Assembly: GCF_000002995.4 (NCBI RefSeq)
Contig: NW_025062478.1
Location: 9,869,001-9,933,000 of the forward strand
From: Brugia malayi
Taxonomy: Eukaryota > Nematoda > Chromadorea > Rhabditida > Onchocercidae
Length of the DNA: 64,000 nucleotides
Direction: 5' to 3'
The stretch's first letter is position 1. Each line of letters starts with the position of its first letter. The notes under the pieces are model-generated. The model saw only the letters and a program-made list of their open reading frames with translations. It had not been told where the DNA came from and did not search any database. Position numbers and translations under genes: made by a program. Positions 11,346-24,401 of this stretch are shown one piece after another.

Positions 11346-14300
11346 ATGAATAAACCAATTCAAGCAATTAAAAAATTGAAAGATCATTTTCATAAATTAA
11401 GTAAGAAAAATAAATCTGTAACAGCAGGTACTATTTTACCAGTTACTCGAACTGTCGATAATAATACAAGTAAAACAACTAATGCATCACGTACAACGGA
11501 TACATCGCGTAGCGTAATTTTTCATTCTGTTGAATCCACTCGTAACAATGAATCATCACACGAATCATTTATTAATCGTAATGTTGAACAAGTGGAATCA
11601 CATGTTAGAAATATTTTTAGTATCATTAAAATGATTTGTAACGTTAACTTGTACATTTACTTCAATCAAGTAAAATTATACAGTTACTCTAATAATGGAT
11701 ATTAACGTTAATTTATCATCTATTATACAGCTACTTTGATAATTGAAATGTAACGTTGTTAACTTATTTGCTGTTAACAGTTACTTGAATAAATATAAAT
11801 CATCCTTAAAATACATTAATTCATTGTGATTCAGAAATATTAAATGTAAGATATAGCATAATTGATGATAACATTATGTAAATGTTTAATATGCCATGTA
11901 AATTTCATGCAAATGATTTATCACAAAAAATGGAAATGCTACAAAGTGCAAAAATGACATATAATGTCAATTTATCACAGAATATAAAAGAAAATGATAA
12001 AAATGTTGAATTAATAGGAAAAAAGACCGATATCACAAACGAAAAATGTAAGAATATCAACTGGTAGCATATCATATATATATATATATATATATAAAAT
12101 ATTGCTTATCATATTACTGCTAATTTCATTTACAAATTTACTCATTCTAACATTTTTTGTTTTAAAAAAATTCTATTTTTTACTACTAACTGGAATGTAC
12201 TATATGTAACAATAATTTTGTATCTAATAAAATATGAAATAAGTATAAAAATAAAGAAATGAAAAACTAAAAGATTTTTGAAAGCTCTCGTGCAAAAATT
12301 GTTAGTAATTTTACAAAATTAAAAATATTCAAATTTAGCGCTAATGAATAGTCAAAAATCGCCGCCAAATGGAAATGTTCGATCATCATCATCATTTTTA
12401 ATGGATTCAGATAAAATTGAAGGTTGATGACTTTATTTTTACACAATTTTTTGAATTTTGCCAATTTTAAGTGTAAATTTCCTCTAATAAGTATAACAAA
12501 TAAGTACAATAAACAAAAACCAAGAAGTGTAAATGAAAAATGTTACTGTAAAATATTGAGTGAAAGAAAAAAGATTATTTGATAAAATATATATTAAACT
12601 AGAATCAAATATCAAAAAATTTATACGTTAAAAACTTATTCAGATATTAAAGTATTTAAGCTCAAAGTTGAATTTTTTTTGTTGTTAGCATTTTTAAAAT
12701 TTATTTTATATAATATTGTTGTTAACAATATTTAAATTTACATAAACAGTTTAATTAATATTTAATCTGAAAATTGGTTAATTTTTATACACCAAATTAT
12801 TCGATTTATTTTTAGCTATAAAAATTAAATCACCCGTCGAAGTAAAAGTCGAAAATTTAAGTGATAATGCAATCGAACAACAACTTGCATCATTAAATCA
12901 GTAAAAAATCATTTTATGGCATATTTGGACTTTTTTAAAATTTTTGAAACAAATTTTCGAACGTTTGTTTACCTATTTTTTATTTTTTAAATTGAATCAT
13001 TGATAAAGTAATACATTTTACATCTATTGAAATGAGCAATTTTTCCTAAAAATTTAAAAATCAATTTTAGTTATAATAAATTATCTTATTCGCCAGACAA
13101 TATAATTAAACAAATAGGAAACAAAAATGTAGTGAAAGTTTTTCCTTTTCCACTTTTTAGGTAATTTAATGAAATCGCCTTTTTTTCTTTTTTTTTTTTT
13201 TTTTTTTTTTTTCTATAATTTAAAGATGGATAAATGTTTGAAGAAAAATTTATTCCTTATAAAAATTTATTATAAACAATGAACATTTCTCTCATTGGAA
13301 TTGATCTTTCGTTTTTTTTTTTCTTGTAGTTTTGTAAAAGATTGAATTCAGTCAATTTTTAAATGCAGTTGGATTTTAAATAGTTTTAAAGAAAATAAAT
13401 GATAAACTTTTGTTATCAGATGATTTGAAGCACTTAACTGTTTGAAGTTAAAAGATGATGATAGAAAGCGAGATGACAGAGAGGGAGAGAAAAAAAGAAA
13501 TTTTATGTCATTGATCATAATAATTTGGAAGTTATTCGTCTTAAATATATATTAATTTTTCAAGTCGAAAGTATCAATGATATTTATTATAAATTAATGA
13601 AATAAGTTTTATACTAATTGAAATGATTGATTTTTTAAGCAATTATTTATGCTAATTTACAGTTTGCAAAAAAAAAAAAAAAAATTTCATTAATTGATGC
13701 AAAAACAGATTTATCAACATTAGAAAAAATTTTTAAAATATTATAAACAAGTAGCATATTGTATGTTTTAAAACACTGATGCAAAAATTTTTTGCTACGT
13801 TATATATTTTTAGGTCAAATTTGAGGTCATAATCATCTTTTTAAACAATATTTTGTATCCTTATATCAATCATTATGAGATATTTGAAATTATAGCAATA
13901 CATTTCTATACTGTAAAATTGCTCCAGTTCCTTTTTCCTACAACAATTACTAAAATAATTAAGTTAGAAAATAGTCACAATTAAGTGTTAATTTTATGTG
14001 ATTTTATCATCCATAATATTAGGTGTTGATTTTATCATCATAATATAGCAAAAAGTGTTGGATAATACGAATTATATTTATTTCATTTGGTATTCTTTCA
14101 TTTTTTCAAAAATACTGTTTCAAAAAAAAAAGAAAAAAAAAAACAAGAAGAGGTTGTAAAAATTTGAATAAAAATGAATCGCTTTATCACTTTTTTTGAA
14201 AAAAAATAAAAGAAATAAATTCTTTTGTTAATTCATTTTTTTCTTTTATTTCTATTCTTCAAATTATTAATTTACCAAATGCTTCTGTTACAGACGTTTA

Positions 14301-16210
14301 AAAATATTGATAGATGAAAACGAAATGATAAAAAAGCATGAAGAACAGCTCTTTATGACCAAAAATCAAATCCTTGCTAGAATTGATGTAATTCAATATT
14401 TTATCACTTTAACAAAAACAAAAAAATTTAGTCATTTTTTCTAACATAATTTACTATTAATCAACTAATTAGAAAATAGTTGAATAATTTAAATAATGAT
14501 GAAAATTGTAATTTATTTCGTTTTTTTGTTGTCAATAAATGAATGCCTGAAAGGAAGTTAAATTTAAAATTTTAATTTTTTAAAGGTTTTAAAGAAGCAA
14601 ATTAGTGGAGCTATGGATCATTATCGCATTATAGCGCATTCTTGCCGGGAAAAAATTGAGAGGGAAGAAATTCTTCAAAATGAAGTAAGTAATTATCATC
14701 AAAATTTTTCATGCAAGATTGTTTTATCGAAAAAAAAAACTAAATAAATAAAAACAAAAAATAAAATAATAAAAATTTACAAAATGCAGGATTACATTAT
14801 AAAAAAAAACAAAATTAAAAATAAATAATAAACAAAAAAATATTGAAATTTTTATACAAGCGAGGTTTCTTATTTATATAATTTTCTTACTAAAACAATA
14901 ATAAAACTATTATGTTAATATTCAAAAAAAAAAAAAAATCATTTACTAATTTACTCAATATTAGTTATTTATTAGTAGTTAAATTATCATACACATAATT
15001 ACTTATATTAGCAAAATGAAATAGTACATTGATTCGTTTAAAATATTAATTAACTAAAATAAATTTTATAATATTGAAAGAAATGATGGTAGCTATCTTA
15101 CAAGTCATTTATTTCTTATTATATCTTTTTTTCCTTTGAATTTTTGCAGAATTCGTTTGATAAAATTATATGCAATATTTTTGTTGAAAATTTTTTAAAT
15201 ATTATTTTATTGAAATTTTATTAGACATACTTTTTTTGAAATTTTACGAGACGTATTGAAATTTATGAAAATCATTCGTAAACAAAAAAAAAGCTAAAAA
15301 TATTTAATATATCACTTTGAGATAAGTCAGCTGTGGTGTTTTTTTCATTGGTGATTTTTGGAAAGTAAATTCAGAAAGTAAACATTATGTGATCTTTATC
15401 AGAATATCATCCTGATAAGATCATGCAAAAAACAAATTAATATAAACACACATATATTTTGTAAAATTAAATAAGTAGTACTAATTTAAACTCAGAATGA
15501 TAAAAGCTAATTTTTATCCTATAAACTAATTTAAATTTACTTAGCCAATTTTTTTTATTCTGATAAGATCATGCAAAAAAAGTGGTATTGCATATAAAAA
15601 TTTTTTATATGTAATACTTTATACGTAATATCAAAAAAAAAGTGAACAAAGAAAAACAAAATGGTAATATATTGTAAAAATTAATGAATTAATTAGTGCA
15701 ATAAATTAATAATCTATTAATTATAAAAGTATAGAAGTGTTGATAAAAAAAATTGCTTGATATAAATTATGAATTGACAAGTTTTATAAATTAATTTTAA
15801 TGAAAAATTTTATGAAAAAAGCTTAGAAATTTAAAAATTTATGAATTGATAATTTTTTAATTAATATATTAGTATTAGAAGTGTTGATAAAAAATGTTTC
15901 ATATAAATTATGAATTAATAAATTTTATGAATGAATTTTTATGCAAAATTTTATGAAACCACTAAAAACTCACATAAATTGATAATTCTATTTTTAGATG
16001 TTAATGGATTTAAAAGAGAGAGTTGATAAACTTAATGATATGTGCACAGATATTAATAATCAAGCAGATGATATGATAGTGACATTGAATACTTATAACG
16101 CTGGTAAAAGTGATGCATTATATATGATTACTGCATGTTCGGTTGATTTTATTGTACGCTTTTTCCAACAAATTTATACGACAATTATTTCAATTACAAA
16201 GGTTTATTAA
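11346..16210 (+). CDS. Six-exon coiled-coil protein, function unknown
   Basis: The exon model is 11346-11603, 11981-12047, 12816-12900, 14294-14387, 14586-14684 and 15998-16210. All junctions have GT/AG ends and matching phases, and the total of 816 nt encodes 271 residues. The N-terminus is basic (KKLKDHFHKLSKKNK) followed by a Ser/Thr/Asn-rich stretch. The middle is rich in charged heptad-like sequence (for example RLKILIDENEMIKKHEEQL, and VLKKQISGAMDHYRII in the next exon), suggesting coiled coil. The C-terminal exon begins MLMDLKERVDKLND and ends in a hydrophobic tail (FIVRFFQQIYTTIISI) that could anchor in a membrane or pack in a bundle. I do not recognise the family. Exon 2 could instead start upstream at an ATG at 11882 in the same frame. 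Several introns are over 1 kb, and small exons could have been missed in them. Confidence 0.6.
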
Positions 16211-17507
16211 TTTATTTAAAAAAAGAAAATGTTTTGTCAATAATTTTAATAATAAATATTTTAAAAAAGATAATAAATTCATTAAAATATATAATAATAA
16301 ACATCTAAAAACAAATAATCTAAGGAAAAAGAAAATTTTTTTTATTATTTAGTAGATTACTAATTAGAACTAGCTTTAATGTATTTACTGATTTATTTTG
16401 AAAAAAAAAAAAAAAATGTTATATCACTAATTTTAATAATAGTTATTTTAAAAGCAATAATAATAAATGTATTCAAATTTATAATAATTAACATTTTAAA
16501 AAAATAGTAATTTTTCTCTTTATTTAATAAATTACTAATTAGAATTAGTTGTAATGCAATTAAGTTGTTAATCATTTCAAAAATTCCTGTTCGTAATTAA
16601 TTGCGATACTTTTAATACAAACATTTTTACAAATATTTATTTATTCATTCGAGCTAGTACAAATTTAATTGAAAATTATAATATGAGATGAGATAAAATT
16701 AGTAAATAAAATTAGTAAAAAAAATTAATGAAAAAAAATAAAAAAATTTTAAAAAAACTTAAAAAGTTTAAAAAAAATTTAAAAAAATGATTAAAAAATT
16801 TTAGAAAATTAGTGAAAAAAAAAACTCCTTTTTTCATCTTTTGTTATCAGAGAAAATTTTCAGCATTCTACAAAAGTATTACTGGTAACAACAAATTCAA
16901 TATCACCAAATACTATTAGCAAAAGGGAAGAAAATTGATAAGTCACTATCAACACTTTATGATTTCAAATAATGTTTAATGCTTAAATAAACAATGTGAG
17001 TTATTGATTTTATTGCTTAGTTTTTTAATAAGTAATGTTGAAATTGTTTTAACAAAAAGATTTAGACGAAAGTATAAATGATTATTTCTACATCTAAAAA
17101 GTGATAAAACTGATAAAAAAATTGTATTATTTAGTTTTAAAAATAAGTAATTAGATATATTGAAATTGTTAAAAGACATTTTTTAGTAAAAAATAATTTT
17201 AAGTAAAAAGCAAAAAGACTATATCTATGCTTAAAAAAAAAAAACCAACAGAAAAAAATGACTAAATAACTTAATGCTTAGTTTTTATTTATTCCTTATT
17301 TCTTATTCCTGCTTTTTATTCTAACTTATCAGATGTATAATATAACTATGCTAGCTTATCAACTCTACAATATAACAATTCTAAGTTAACAACTCCTATA
17401 ATATTATTATATTTAAGATATGCTTATGGCTACAAATTTTCTTCTATTCACTTAAAAAAAAAAAATTGACCAGCTTAAAAAAGACTGAAAGACTGAAAAC
17501 CGCTTGA
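16211..17507. other. Intergenic, extremely AT-rich
   Basis: Short open frames here are AT-rich translations dominated by Asn/Lys/Ile/Phe. Splice-site support, conservation cues and recognisable domains are all absent. Nothing is annotated. Confidence 0.5.
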
Positions 17508-18253
17508 TTAAATATTACACCTTTTCACCGGTCTCTCCTCTACATCAGACCATTTTCTTTTTAAATACACAAGTGCTGATTTTGCTGAAAACAACCATCC
17601 ATACATAACTTTTGTTTATACCCTTTACTCTAGTTTCTTTATAATTAAAATCAATTCTTATAAAAGTTTTTAAAAAATGATCATACTCTAATACTTTAAA
17701 GCTGAAATCTACTATTCTGAGAACATTCAATTTCTGAACACTTACCAATTTTGGATTTCTGTCGTTCATCAGTAGAGAAACAACACAATCCTCGGAAAAA
17801 ACTTATAAAATAGCTGGAAACAATATCCTAGAAAGAAAAAAGGCATAGATATAGCTTTAAAAAAAAAGAATTTTCTATTCATCACTTCTTTTCTCTCAAA
17901 CTAATTTTAACTCTTGATGAATTTAATTACACTGATCGAAAAGGTGTCGTAGTTTATTTCAACTAAGAAACTAAATTATGGATGAAACTTCTGTATCATC
18001 TACTCCTTGTGTATCTTCAACAACAGCAGCATCAATTATCGCCTTCTTACTTTTCCATGAATGATTTTCGAGATTCCATTCTTAAATGATGAAATCTTTC
18101 TTCCTCTTCTGAATTATCTCTGGATGTTTTTATAACATACTGAAAATAATTATTAACCAATCTCCGATTAATGATTCAGATATCTTATACAGTATATTTA
18201 CTCCGAAAATATATCAAAAAGATGCAATAATTAAAGCGAAAAGCAGATTTAAC
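17508..18253 (-). CDS. Probable 3' exons of an unidentified gene
   Basis: Four minus-strand exons chain in frame: 18253-18191 (VKSAFRFNY..., acceptor TTTTTCAG), 18139-18051 (charged, TSRDNSEEEERFHHLRMESR, acceptor TTTTCAG, donor GTAAGA), 17801-17746 (acceptor TATAAG, donor GTAAGT) and 17584-17508 (acceptor TGTTTTCAG; ends EERPVKRCNI then TAA). Codon content is less AT-biased than the surroundings. A further candidate exon with a GTAAG donor lies near 18769-18840 (contains KNPAAYLLQIL), and another donor is at about 18865-18870. The family is not recognised. The 5' part is not found; upstream of ~18890 the sequence becomes a decayed zinc-finger flank, so the gene may have been truncated by that duplication. 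Confidence 0.4.
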
Positions 18254-18893
18254 CTGAAAAAGCAAAAAATATTTAAACAATTAAGTTAAAAAAATCTAGC
18301 AATTTTCTTTTCTATTTTTTTCTAGTTTTTCAAAAAAAAAAAATTTAGCACTGAAAACTAAAAACATGTTTGCATGTTAATAAACATTGGAATGGGCTTC
18401 TTGGAAAATATAAATGTTTTAAAATAAAAGGAACAGAATTTTGATCACTTGTAAAGAAAGCAAACTTTTATAAATTTCAATATATTTCGCTAACAATATG
18501 ATATGATCGAGGAAGAACATAAGAAGAAAAGTAGAGCACATCTTGCTAATTAACTGTTTCCTTCATGAATCATATCTTTTCAATTTATTTTCAAGCCATA
18601 GATATTGTTATTCGTTATCATTCCTGACATGGAGTCAACTGATAATCCGTTTTTGTTTTCTTGCCAGTACTGAGATGAAAGCAATTTCAATGCCACTAGT
18701 GCTCTTGTATATATTTAAATTATACAGTATTCTAAGACATTCTTGCTAAAGCAGACATTCTTTCTTACAATTACCAATATTTGAAGTAAATATGCTGCTG
18801 GATTCTTAACATTTTTATACTCCAAGATCGAGAAAAATTTGCTTATGAATATCGAACATAGTTACTTACAACAATACCGCTCTCGTTGCTCCA
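18254..18893. other. Possible upstream exons of the preceding minus-strand gene
   Basis: No complete gene is visible. Two GTAAG-type donors on the minus strand (near 18763-18768 and 18862-18868) follow short coding-like stretches, consistent with more exons of the 17508-18253 gene. I could not link them in frame with confidence. Confidence 0.25.
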
Positions 18894-19990
18894 AAATTGC
18901 GTGAAGAAAAAATTTTTTCAATAAATGCTTTTCTAAATATATGTAAAATGTCTCAAAAATTTCTCATGGTGCCAAAAGTTTGAAAACAGTTGTTATCCGC
19001 TGTGGAAAAAATGACTAAAACAGTTTGATTAAGTTACTCTTTATTCTCAAATCTGAAATAAATACCAGTAGTAATTTCATAAATTCTTTTCAGCATTTAT
19101 AAGTTTCACTTATTCAAAACAAATTCTTTGCGCTAAGAAACCAATCACTTTTGTTGCTTCGTCGCTTTCTTTCCCTTCGTTGCTTTCTAGGAGATTAAAC
19201 AATTTCGTTCTCACAATTCCAGCATGTTAAAAAAAAATCATAGAAACTGGAACAAATGAAGTGATTAAATTAAAAAGATAAAAAAAATCAAGTATATACC
19301 AAGTTGTGATTTCTTGATGCAAAAAAAAAAAATTTGGAAAAATGACATCGCAATGAAGGAAAAAGTGGTTTGGCTGAAAAAACTTTTGCAGTGTTGAAAT
19401 AATTGATCAAAGTGAGAGTTAATGGAACATTTCAGTCAACACAAATAGCTTAAATAGACGTGCTATTGCTATGCCTCCTCAAATCCTGCTGTTTTACTTT
19501 GTTGATTGCCGATTAAATATTTAGTCACTCGCTGATATAAGTTTTACGCTCTGTTGTAAACCGCATAATCAAACAACATTATGAAATGATATGATTAAGA
19601 AGATTCTTTTCTTTCCCAAAAATTGATTTTCATTTTATTTATGCAACAATCGAGGGAGGAATACATATCAGCAATTTTATTTCATTAGTAATTAAGCAAT
19701 AGCGATATTTATTTGCAAATTCTTCGTGCATAGCATGCAAGGTTATTTGCAAATGAAATCAGTGGTTGAAGTTAATGCCGAAAAATACATTGCAGGGATA
19801 ACGAAAAGAAAGTGATACTAGTATGCATATAAGATCAAAGAACAAACAATAATTTATCAATAAAAAACAGGAAGTAATCAACAATAACAGAATTAGCAGA
19901 GTGCATTTCCTCCGTTTAAAGTGCTCAAGCTTTAATGATTCTTCATATGCAATTTCAATCTGCATTTAGCCTGAAAATCTTTACTGCTTA
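18894..19990. repeat. Decayed zinc-finger-unit flank followed by ZNF4 3' flank
   Basis: Bases 18894-19010 are a degraded version of the family upstream flank (aaatgcttttctaaatatat, aaaagtttgaaaa). Bases 19015-19190 match 7380-7560 loosely. Bases 19490-19990 match the standard downstream flank (ZNF1 version, gcaacaatcgagggagg). This is an older duplicated unit from which the finger exon has been lost, now abutting ZNF4's own flank. Confidence 0.55.
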
Positions 19991-20505
19991 TCATACAGTG
20001 ATAAGTCTATTATTCATTTGATGAGTTACCATGTGACTTTGCAAGGTGCATTTCTGTGTGTAACTTTTTCCGCATATCGAACAACTGTACGGCTTTTCAC
20101 CAGTATGAATCATCACATGTTTTTTCATATCCCCGAACTGAGTGAAATTTCTCTTGCATAGTGGACAACTATACGGCTTTTCACCAGTATGAGTCATCAT
20201 ATGATTTTTTATATGGCAGGATTGAGTGAAATTTCTCTTGCATACTGGACAACTATACGGCTTTTCACCGGTATGAGTCATCACATGTTTTTTCATATGT
20301 GTTATTTCCTTTTGACATATATCACAACGCCGTTTCTTTCCTGTGCTTTCTTTTTCTGGTTCAATTACTTCCATCAGTGTTTCGATTGGAACAAGTCGTC
20401 GCGGTTTAATTCGTTCATCACTCACTCTTTTCACTGATAAGCCTTGCGATTTATTTCCTTCCTCTTTCACTTTTGATATTGATAAATCCAACGGTTCTGT
20501 TTGTT
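19991..20505 (-). CDS. ZNF4: short C2H2 gene lacking its signal-like exon
   Basis: The finger exon keeps the conserved leader, the degenerate finger and only three C2H2 fingers (modules TQSCHIKN, TQFGDMKK, TQKCTLQS), then the MNNRLITV ending. It looks like a ZNF1-type gene with an internal deletion of five fingers. At 20505/20506 the standard upstream sequence is cut and replaced by spacer DNA. This removes the first 13 bases of the finger exon, its acceptor and the signal-like exon. An in-frame TAA lies immediately upstream. A weak AAACAG at the breakpoint could serve as a new acceptor. It may be a pseudogene. Confidence 0.6.
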
Positions 20506-22690
20506 AATTAGAAGGTTTATAATCTAGATGGTTATTCAGAATTAATTCTAAGTAACTTCAGTTGGTCATCTGAACTATAATAGGATAAGAAACGCAATGG
20601 AAATAGAAAATATATTCAGTATTCGTCCACTAATTGATGTCAACTTCTGGCAACTTTATATTTCTAAAACCAATTGATGAGAGAGGAAACTCCTGACATT
20701 TGCTTAATAATATTTACTGGATATAACGATAACCGAAATATGCTTTTAAATACTTCGCAAAAAAAAACTCATCAAATACTGATCTAGTATAATAGAAAAT
20801 CTTGATTTACATCGGAGAATATGGAAAGATTGATTACTCAACTAGTTTAAGAGAACGTACATAAGTAGAACATAATTTTCCAAAGAGTAGAAATAAAAAC
20901 AAAAATTGTGATGCAAATATTTTACATTCAAATATTTTATCGCACAAATTATATTGAGTGAAGATTTATTTCGTAAGGAGCTAAGAGACAAATCCATTGG
21001 TCGGTATATCATATAATTGATCCACAAATCCGGAGTAGATAAAATACTGTGCACCGATGACAAATCTGCAATAGTATTGAAAAAAAAAGAATGTTCACAA
21101 ATTTTAGAAATAAAGTAAAACGCTGAATTTAAAATCAATAATATATGAAAAGTATAATTTAAAATACTCCGCAAATAAACAAAATGCTAACTCATTAACC
21201 AGCTGAATTTTCAACTTTTTTGATTACCATACAAAATTTTCTGATTTGATATCTATCACTTCCAATCGCTGTAATCCGATTTTCCTTTACACAGTCTTTT
21301 TAATTCCCATTTTTACATCCCGTAGGAAATTATTAGATGTTTAACTATAAGAAAATCTCTAATAAAGAAGACCATGTATAGAACTATTTTTTTTTTCTTT
21401 TTTTTTTCGAGAATAGGAAAAATGCATTACTTATTCAAATATGAAAAAACAAGAACCAAATGATTTAGATTGCTTGAAAGGAACGTTCCATTAATTTTTA
21501 TGAAAAATTTTATAAATAAGGATATAAAAAAGAATGTGAATGAAATACCTTTTTCAACTGAAATTCTAAAATCCATGCAATTGTGAATAGAAAGCAATAA
21601 ATACAGAAAATATTTCACTCTTCCATGATGTTGAATTTCCGAGAGGAATTTCAGAGAGACGAAATTCCCGAGAGATAGCCTGTAGGAAATAAGAATTCTC
21701 TATACTATGCTGTTGAAAAAGCAAGATGACAGTGACTGGTCATCTTGCTTTTTCAACAAGATTAGGGTACGCTTATCCTTTTAGAACGCATAACAGTTAG
21801 CACATTTTTGTATTTTTTAATGTAGTTATTTGGAATGGAAATTATGTGCTTTGGTGGATTCTTTTATTTGCTAAATCGTTTGTTCAGTTTCTCTTCTTCT
21901 GTAATATTTTTGTTTTTTTAAATCAGTAAATCAAACTGTCGGATTATTTATTGACTTTATATTTCTTCCAAATTTTCTTGCTATGTTCAGCTTAATAATA
22001 CTTTAAATGTATTTTAGGTTTAGGGATTGATCCCTCATTCTTCCATTCCTACTCCTTCCAATTTTAACTTTTAGAACTTTAAACCTGTTTTGACATTTCT
22101 GTATTTGTTAGTACAATTGTTGGGGATGGAAATTCTTTTAATCGGGAATTGCAATTATTTCCCTTGAACGAGGAAGCCCTAGTAAAAGTCATCAGCTCAC
22201 TTTAAGTACATTTCTTTTTTTTAAGGTAAACATGCTAGCCACATGCAACCAATAAAGCTTTCCATACGTATGTGATATTTTTATGTTTCAGTTGAATTGT
22301 CGTATCTACTTTGAAACAGTCAAATTGTGCAATATTCTGAATTATATCGCTTTCGCCAGAGACATCTCCGTCTGCAACTGTAGCTCAGTTCAAAATTTGA
22401 TTTGAAGTGTTTGCTGTTACTTCGCGAGAAAATTCTGTCATTCTTATTGACTACATATTTTTTACCTTAGCCTATATCACTAATTAAATTCATTAATACT
22501 GTGTAATTATTAGGTGCATTAATAATGTCATGGCAAGATTAAGTTAATTGTAAAAATATCATTATTAATTAATATTCAGTGAAGAAGTGGTATTAATTTT
22601 AGTTAAAGTAATAATATGGTTAATAAAGCATTTAAGTCATCTCCTCTACATTTTCATGGGAAGTCTTTTTAATCAATAACTTCCTTTATG
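20506..22690. repeat. Spacer S, copy 1 (non-coding)
   Basis: About 2.2 kb present once per 6.2 kb unit (also from 26713, 32917 and 39123) and nowhere else in the window. Open frames of 60-110 codons exist but differ in length between copies through A/T-run slippage, so I do not call genes. It contains a perfect 20 bp foldback (21711-21758). It replaces the promoter and first exon of the B gene to its left. The right boundary is gradual and approximate, where homology to the family downstream flank resumes. Its origin is unknown. Confidence 0.7.
21711..21758. repeat. Perfect 20 bp inverted repeat, 8-base loop (copy 1)
   Basis: The left arm is TGTTGAAAAAGCAAGATGAC (21711-21730), the loop AGTGACTG (21731-21738), and the right arm its exact reverse complement (21739-21758). 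It is conserved in all four spacers. No open frame uses it. It could be a small-RNA hairpin, a cruciform-forming breakpoint or a scar. The stem is perfect and the loop short, unlike a typical animal microRNA precursor. Confidence 0.85.
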
Positions 22691-23231
22691 GAATTGATGG
22701 AAGAAATGAAATATATGTCACGTTGTGATTTCTTAACAGGTACAATTAAGACGGTGAGGAAAAAAGTAACTTTTGAGACAGGTGTTAACATAAATGATCA
22801 AAGTGACAGTTAATGGTTTTAAAAATATTTCAGTCAGTACAAATAGTTAGATATGCTTTTGTATATGCATCCTCAAATCTCTTGCTGATTTTCATCTGTA
22901 ATACATTGTTGATTACCGATCAAATATTTAGTCATTCACTGATATAAATTTGACGCTCTGCTGTAGATCGCATAATTATATAGCTTTATGAAATGATTAA
23001 GAAGATTCTTTTCTTCCCCAGAAATTTATTTCTATTTCATTTATATAATAATCAAGGGAGGAATACATATGATCAACTACATTCATTAGTAATATAACAA
23101 TAGCGATATTTATTCGCAAGTTCTTCGTACACAGCATGCAAGATTACTTGTAAATGAAATCGATACAGAGAATATAAAAAATCAAAACAGAAATAGCAGA
23201 GGGCATTTATTTTGTTTAAATTGGGCAAGTT

Positions 23232-24401
23232 TTAATGATTCTTCATGTGCGATTTCAAACCGGATTTAGTCTGAAAATCTTTACTGCATACAGTACACTG
23301 GTAGACAGGTCTATTCATGTCATGAATTACCATGTGAGTCTGCAAACTGCGTTTTTGGGGGTAACTTTTTCCGCATATCGAACAACTATACGGCTTTTCA
23401 CCGGTATGAATCACCATATGTGCTTTCATACTGTCGGATCGACTGAAATTCTTTTTGCATATCGAACAACAGTAAGGCTTTTCACCGGTATGAATCACCA
23501 TATGTGCTTTCATACTGTTGGACCGACTGAAATTCTTTTTGCATATTGAACAACTGTACGGCTTTTCACCAGTATGAATCATCACATGTTTTTTCATATC
23601 CCCGAACTGAGTGAAATTTCTCTTGCATACTGGACAACTATGAGATTTTTCACCAGTATGAGTCATCATATGATTTTTTATATGGCAGGATTGAGTGAAA
23701 TTTCTCTTGCATACTGGACAACTATACGGCTTTTCACCAGTATGAGTCTTCTTATGCCTTTTCATATTACAGAGATCACCGAAATTCTTTTTGCATATGG
23801 AACAACTGTACGGCTTCTCACCGGTATGAACCACCATATGTGCTATCATACTGCTGGACTGAATAAAATTCTTTTTGCATATCGAACAACTGTACGGCTT
23901 TTCACCAGTATGAATCATCACATGTTTTTTCATATTCCCGAACTGAGTGAAATTTCTCTTGCATAGTGGACAACTATACGGCTTTTCAGCAGTATGAGTC
24001 ATCATATGATTTTTCATATGTGTTATTTCCTTTTGACATATATCACAACGCCGTTTCTTTCCTGTGCTTTCTTTTTCTGGTTCAATTACTTCCGTCAGTG
24101 TTTCGATTGGAACAAGTCGTCGCGGTTTAATTCGTTCATCACTCACTCTTTTCACTGATAAGCCTTGCGATTTATTTCCTTCCTCTTTCACTTTTGATAT
24201 TGATAAATCCAACGGTTCTGTTTGTTCCGTTTGCGCTACCTTAAATGATATGAAATTATCAATGAAAAATCACTGTGAAAAATTTAAATGCCGATGGTAT
24301 TGTGGTGTTATGTTGTTTTTTTTTTTAACTTTATGTGGACTTACTGTGTTTCGAATATTGCTCAATTGGAAGACAAAGAAGAATAAATAGATGAAATGCA
24401 T
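23232..24401 (-). CDS. ZNF5: A1-type C2H2 gene, intact C-terminus
   Basis: Proposed exons are 24401-24345 and 24239-23232. The leader has Thr where other types have Met (IETLTEVIEPEK), so an internal start there is impossible for A types. The first, degenerate finger is fused to a following module (ITHMKNHMMTH), followed by nine fingers: QFGNMKK, IQSSSMIA, GDLCNMKR, TQSCHIKN, TQFGDMKK, SRSNSMKA, SRSDSMKA, PQKRSLQT and a terminal QTKSGLKS finger with an untypical linker (DMNRPVYQ). It ends naturally at MKNH. The same type occurs at ZNF11 and, as a chimera, ZNF14. It is among the least damaged copies. Confidence 0.85.

Noticed and set aside
16143..16352. Small overlapping open frames in 16143-17179
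   Set aside because: AT-rich Asn/Lys/Ile translations with no splice or start support, partly overlapping the last coiled-coil exon in another frame.
20842..21174. Open frames of 63-110 codons within spacer S
   Set aside because: Lengths differ between the four spacer copies because of A-run indels, no ATG-plus-splice context fits, and the composition is AT-rich without recognisable motifs.
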